Assembly (NCBI GenBank): GCA_965279655.1
Contig: OZ257255.1
Coordinates: forward strand, 5,146,001-5,210,000
DNA from: SCTM01 sp965279655
GTDB taxonomy: Bacteria; Pseudomonadota; Alphaproteobacteria; Rhodospirillales; Rhodospirillaceae
Reading direction: 5' to 3'
Length of the DNA: 64,000 nucleotides
Of the stretch, positions 62,453 through 64,000 are shown in pieces. The notes under the pieces were generated by a model. It worked only from the letters and a program-made list of their open reading frames with translations. It was not told the origin of the DNA and did no database searches. A program made the position numbers and the translations under genes. Numbering within the stretch: the stretch's first letter is position 1; each line of letters starts with the position of its first letter.

Positions 62453-64000
62453 ATGACTTCCACCGACGTTTTCCGCGCCAGCAATGCTTGGCCGTTCGCC
62501 GAAGCCCGCACCCTGTGGGACGAGCGGCTGAAACAGCAGGCGCCGGCCAAGGGCTTTGTGCTGTTCGAGACCGGCTATGGCCCGTCGGGACTGCCGCATA
62601 TCGGCACCTTCGGCGAGGTGGTGCGCACGACCATGGTGCGCCGGGCGTTCGAGGCGATGAACCCGGGCGTGAAGACGCGCCTGTTCGCGTTCTCCGACGA
62701 CATGGACGGGCTGCGCAAGGTGCCGGACAACGTGCCCAGCCAGGACATGATGGCGCAGCACCTCGGCAAGCCGCTCACCAGCATTCCCGATCCGTTTGGA
62801 ACGCATGACAGCTTCGGCGCGCATAATAATGCGCGGCTGCGCGCCTTCCTGGATTCCTTCGGCTTCGAATACGAGTTCAAGAGCGCGACCGAGGCCTATA
62901 AGTCCGGCGAATTCGATGCGGCGCTGCTTCGCGTGCTCGAGCGCTATGACGATGTGATCAACGTCATCCTGCCGACGCTGGGGCCGGAGCGCCGCGCCAC
63001 CTATTCGCCGTTCCTCCCGATCGACGCCAAGACAGGCATCGTGCTGCAAGTGCCGATCATTCATCGCGACGTGAAGGCCGGCACGGTGGTGTACGAGGAT
63101 AGTGATGGTAACAAGGTCGAGGTCCCCGTCACCGGCGGGCGCTGCAAGCTGCAGTGGAAGTGCGATTGGGCCATGCGCTGGTACGCGTTGGGCGTGGACT
63201 ATGAGATGTCCGGCAAGGACCTGATCGATTCCGTGCGCCTGTCGAGCCAGATCTGCCGCATCCTCGGCGCGACGCCGCCGCAGAACCTCACCTACGAACT
63301 GTTCCTCGACGAGCAGGGCCAGAAGATTTCCAAGTCCAAGGGCAATGGGCTTTCGGTGGACGATTGGCTCAAGTATGCGCCGGCGGAAAGTTTGGCGCTG
63401 TTCATGTATCAGAAGCCCAAGACCGCGAAGAAGCTGTTCTTCGACGCCATCCCCAAGACCGCGGACGAATATCTCGACTATCTCGGCAAGTTCCCGAACG
63501 AGGCGCCGGAAGCGCAGGTGAACAATCCCGCGTGGCATATCCACGGCGGCAAGCCGCCGGTGGAGAACACGCACCTAAGCTTCGGACTGCTGCTGAATCT
63601 CGTCGGCGTGGCCCATGCCGATAGTCCGGCGACGCTGTGGCAGTACATCTCGCGCTATGCGCCGACGGCGACGCCGGAAACCGCGCCGATCCTCGACCGC
63701 ATGGCGAAGAACGCGCTCGCCTACTATCAGGACTTTGTGAAGCCGACGAAGCAGTTCAAGAAGGCGGCCGGCGATGACGCGGCGGCCCTGAAGGACTTGC
63801 GCGACGCACTCGCCGCGCACACCGGTGAGAAGTCGCCGGAAGTGCTGCAGCACCTGGTGTTCGAGATCGGCAAGAAGTATCCGGTGCACTTCGCCAATCT
63901 GCGCGACTGGTTCAAGGCGCTGTATCAGATTCTGCTCGGCCAGGAGCAAGGCCCGCGCTTCGGGTCGTTCGTCGCGCTCTATGGCGTACCGGAAACCATC
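62453..64000 (+). CDS. lysK: Lysyl-tRNA synthetase, class I (3' end outside window)
   Basis: Partial gene: 516 codons from ATG at 62453 to the window edge without a stop. Class I LysRS, the form found in archaea and many Alphaproteobacteria, is unrelated to the common class II enzyme. The HIGH-type motif is GPSGLPHIGTF (His/Gly at about 48-51), the KMSKS-type motif is KISKSKG in the middle of the protein, and WKCDWAMRWYALGVDYEMSGKDL links them. It charges tRNA-Lys. The family is about 530 residues, so only about a dozen codons are missing. Confidence 0.96.
   Translation, partial: MTSTDVFRASNAWPFAEARTLWDERLKQQAPAKGFVLFETGYGPSGLPHIGTFGEVVRTTMVRRAFEAMNPGVKTRLFAFSDDMDGLRKVPDNVPSQDMMAQHLGKPLTSIPDPFGTHDSFGAHNNARLRAFLDSFGFEYEFKSATEAYKSGEFDAALLRVLERYDDVINVILPTLGPERRATYSPFLPIDAKTGIVLQVPIIHRDVKAGTVVYEDSDGNKVEVPVTGGRCKLQWKCDWAMRWYALGVDYEMSGKDLIDSVRLSSQICRILGATPPQNLTYELFLDEQGQKISKSKGNGLSVDDWLKYAPAESLALFMYQKPKTAKKLFFDAIPKTADEYLDYLGKFPNEAPEAQVNNPAWHIHGGKPPVENTHLSFGLLLNLVGVAHADSPATLWQYISRYAPTATPETAPILDRMAKNALAYYQDFVKPTKQFKKAAGDDAAALKDLRDALAAHTGEKSPEVLQHLVFEIGKKYPVHFANLRDWFKALYQILLGQEQGPRFGSFVALYGVPETI

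Overview
The window is GC-rich, densely coded DNA with a typical alphaproteobacterial gene set. Pointers to that class are a class I lysyl-tRNA synthetase, a COX15-type heme A synthase immediately upstream of tldD, a CIRCE-controlled groESL operon, and small conserved proteins such as the stand-alone LAB_N protein and the DUF6502/DUF5666 pair. Genus and order cannot be fixed from the sequence alone. I see no rRNA, tRNA, CRISPR array, insertion sequence, phage gene or replication origin, so this looks like a chromosomal segment.

Layout. 1-992: 5' part of an NHEJ DNA ligase gene (ligD). 1.4-4.2 kb: a GT39-type membrane glycosyltransferase and a convergent GT2-GtrA glycosyltransferase. 4.1-6.9 kb: a gene-poor stretch with a strong inverted repeat and a decayed GlsB/YeaQ gene, then gloB, a SemiSWEET transporter and a PEP-CTERM-type surface protein with a near-perfect sigma-54 promoter. 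6.9-9.2 kb: two response regulators and an unknown protein. 9.3-11.3 kb: OprB-like porin, thioredoxin 2, cold-shock protein. 11.6-14.7 kb: DUF5666 and DUF6502 genes divergent from a second GT2, with two copies of a 17-bp palindrome between them. 14.6-18.7 kb: TonB-domain protein, FAD oxidase and S10 peptidase. 18.9-22.8 kb: an operon of one beta-propeller and two GT61 glycosyltransferases. 22.8-29.6 kb: two Rieske oxygenases and a methyltransferase, divergent from an alpha/beta-hydrolase-fold protein, an MFS and an EamA transporter. 29.7-35.3 kb: ArsR-SRPBCC pair, unknown exported proteins, murI, a lipoprotein hydrolase. 35.3-39.8 kb: histidine kinase, tldD, ctaA, LAB_N protein. 40.0-47.1 kb: a signalling block (two response regulators, a 1475-residue hybrid kinase, a REC-cyclase). 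47.2-49.4 kb: groESL. 49.4-57.2 kb: surface-carbohydrate locus. 57.2-64.0 kb: MscS channel, two unknown small proteins, a DinG/Rad3-type helicase and lysK (truncated by the window end).

The most unusual system is the surface-carbohydrate locus. It holds two complete glutamine-dependent sugar-amidation modules in one apparent operon. Module 1 has separate WbpG/PseA-type amidotransferase, HisH and HisF genes. Module 2 has a second HisH and a natural HisF-amidotransferase fusion. Both HisF-like domains have lost the catalytic Asp equivalent to HisF Asp11 (now Leu), so they are probably ammonia channels for making an amidino sugar and not histidine enzymes. An unknown exported protein lies between the modules.
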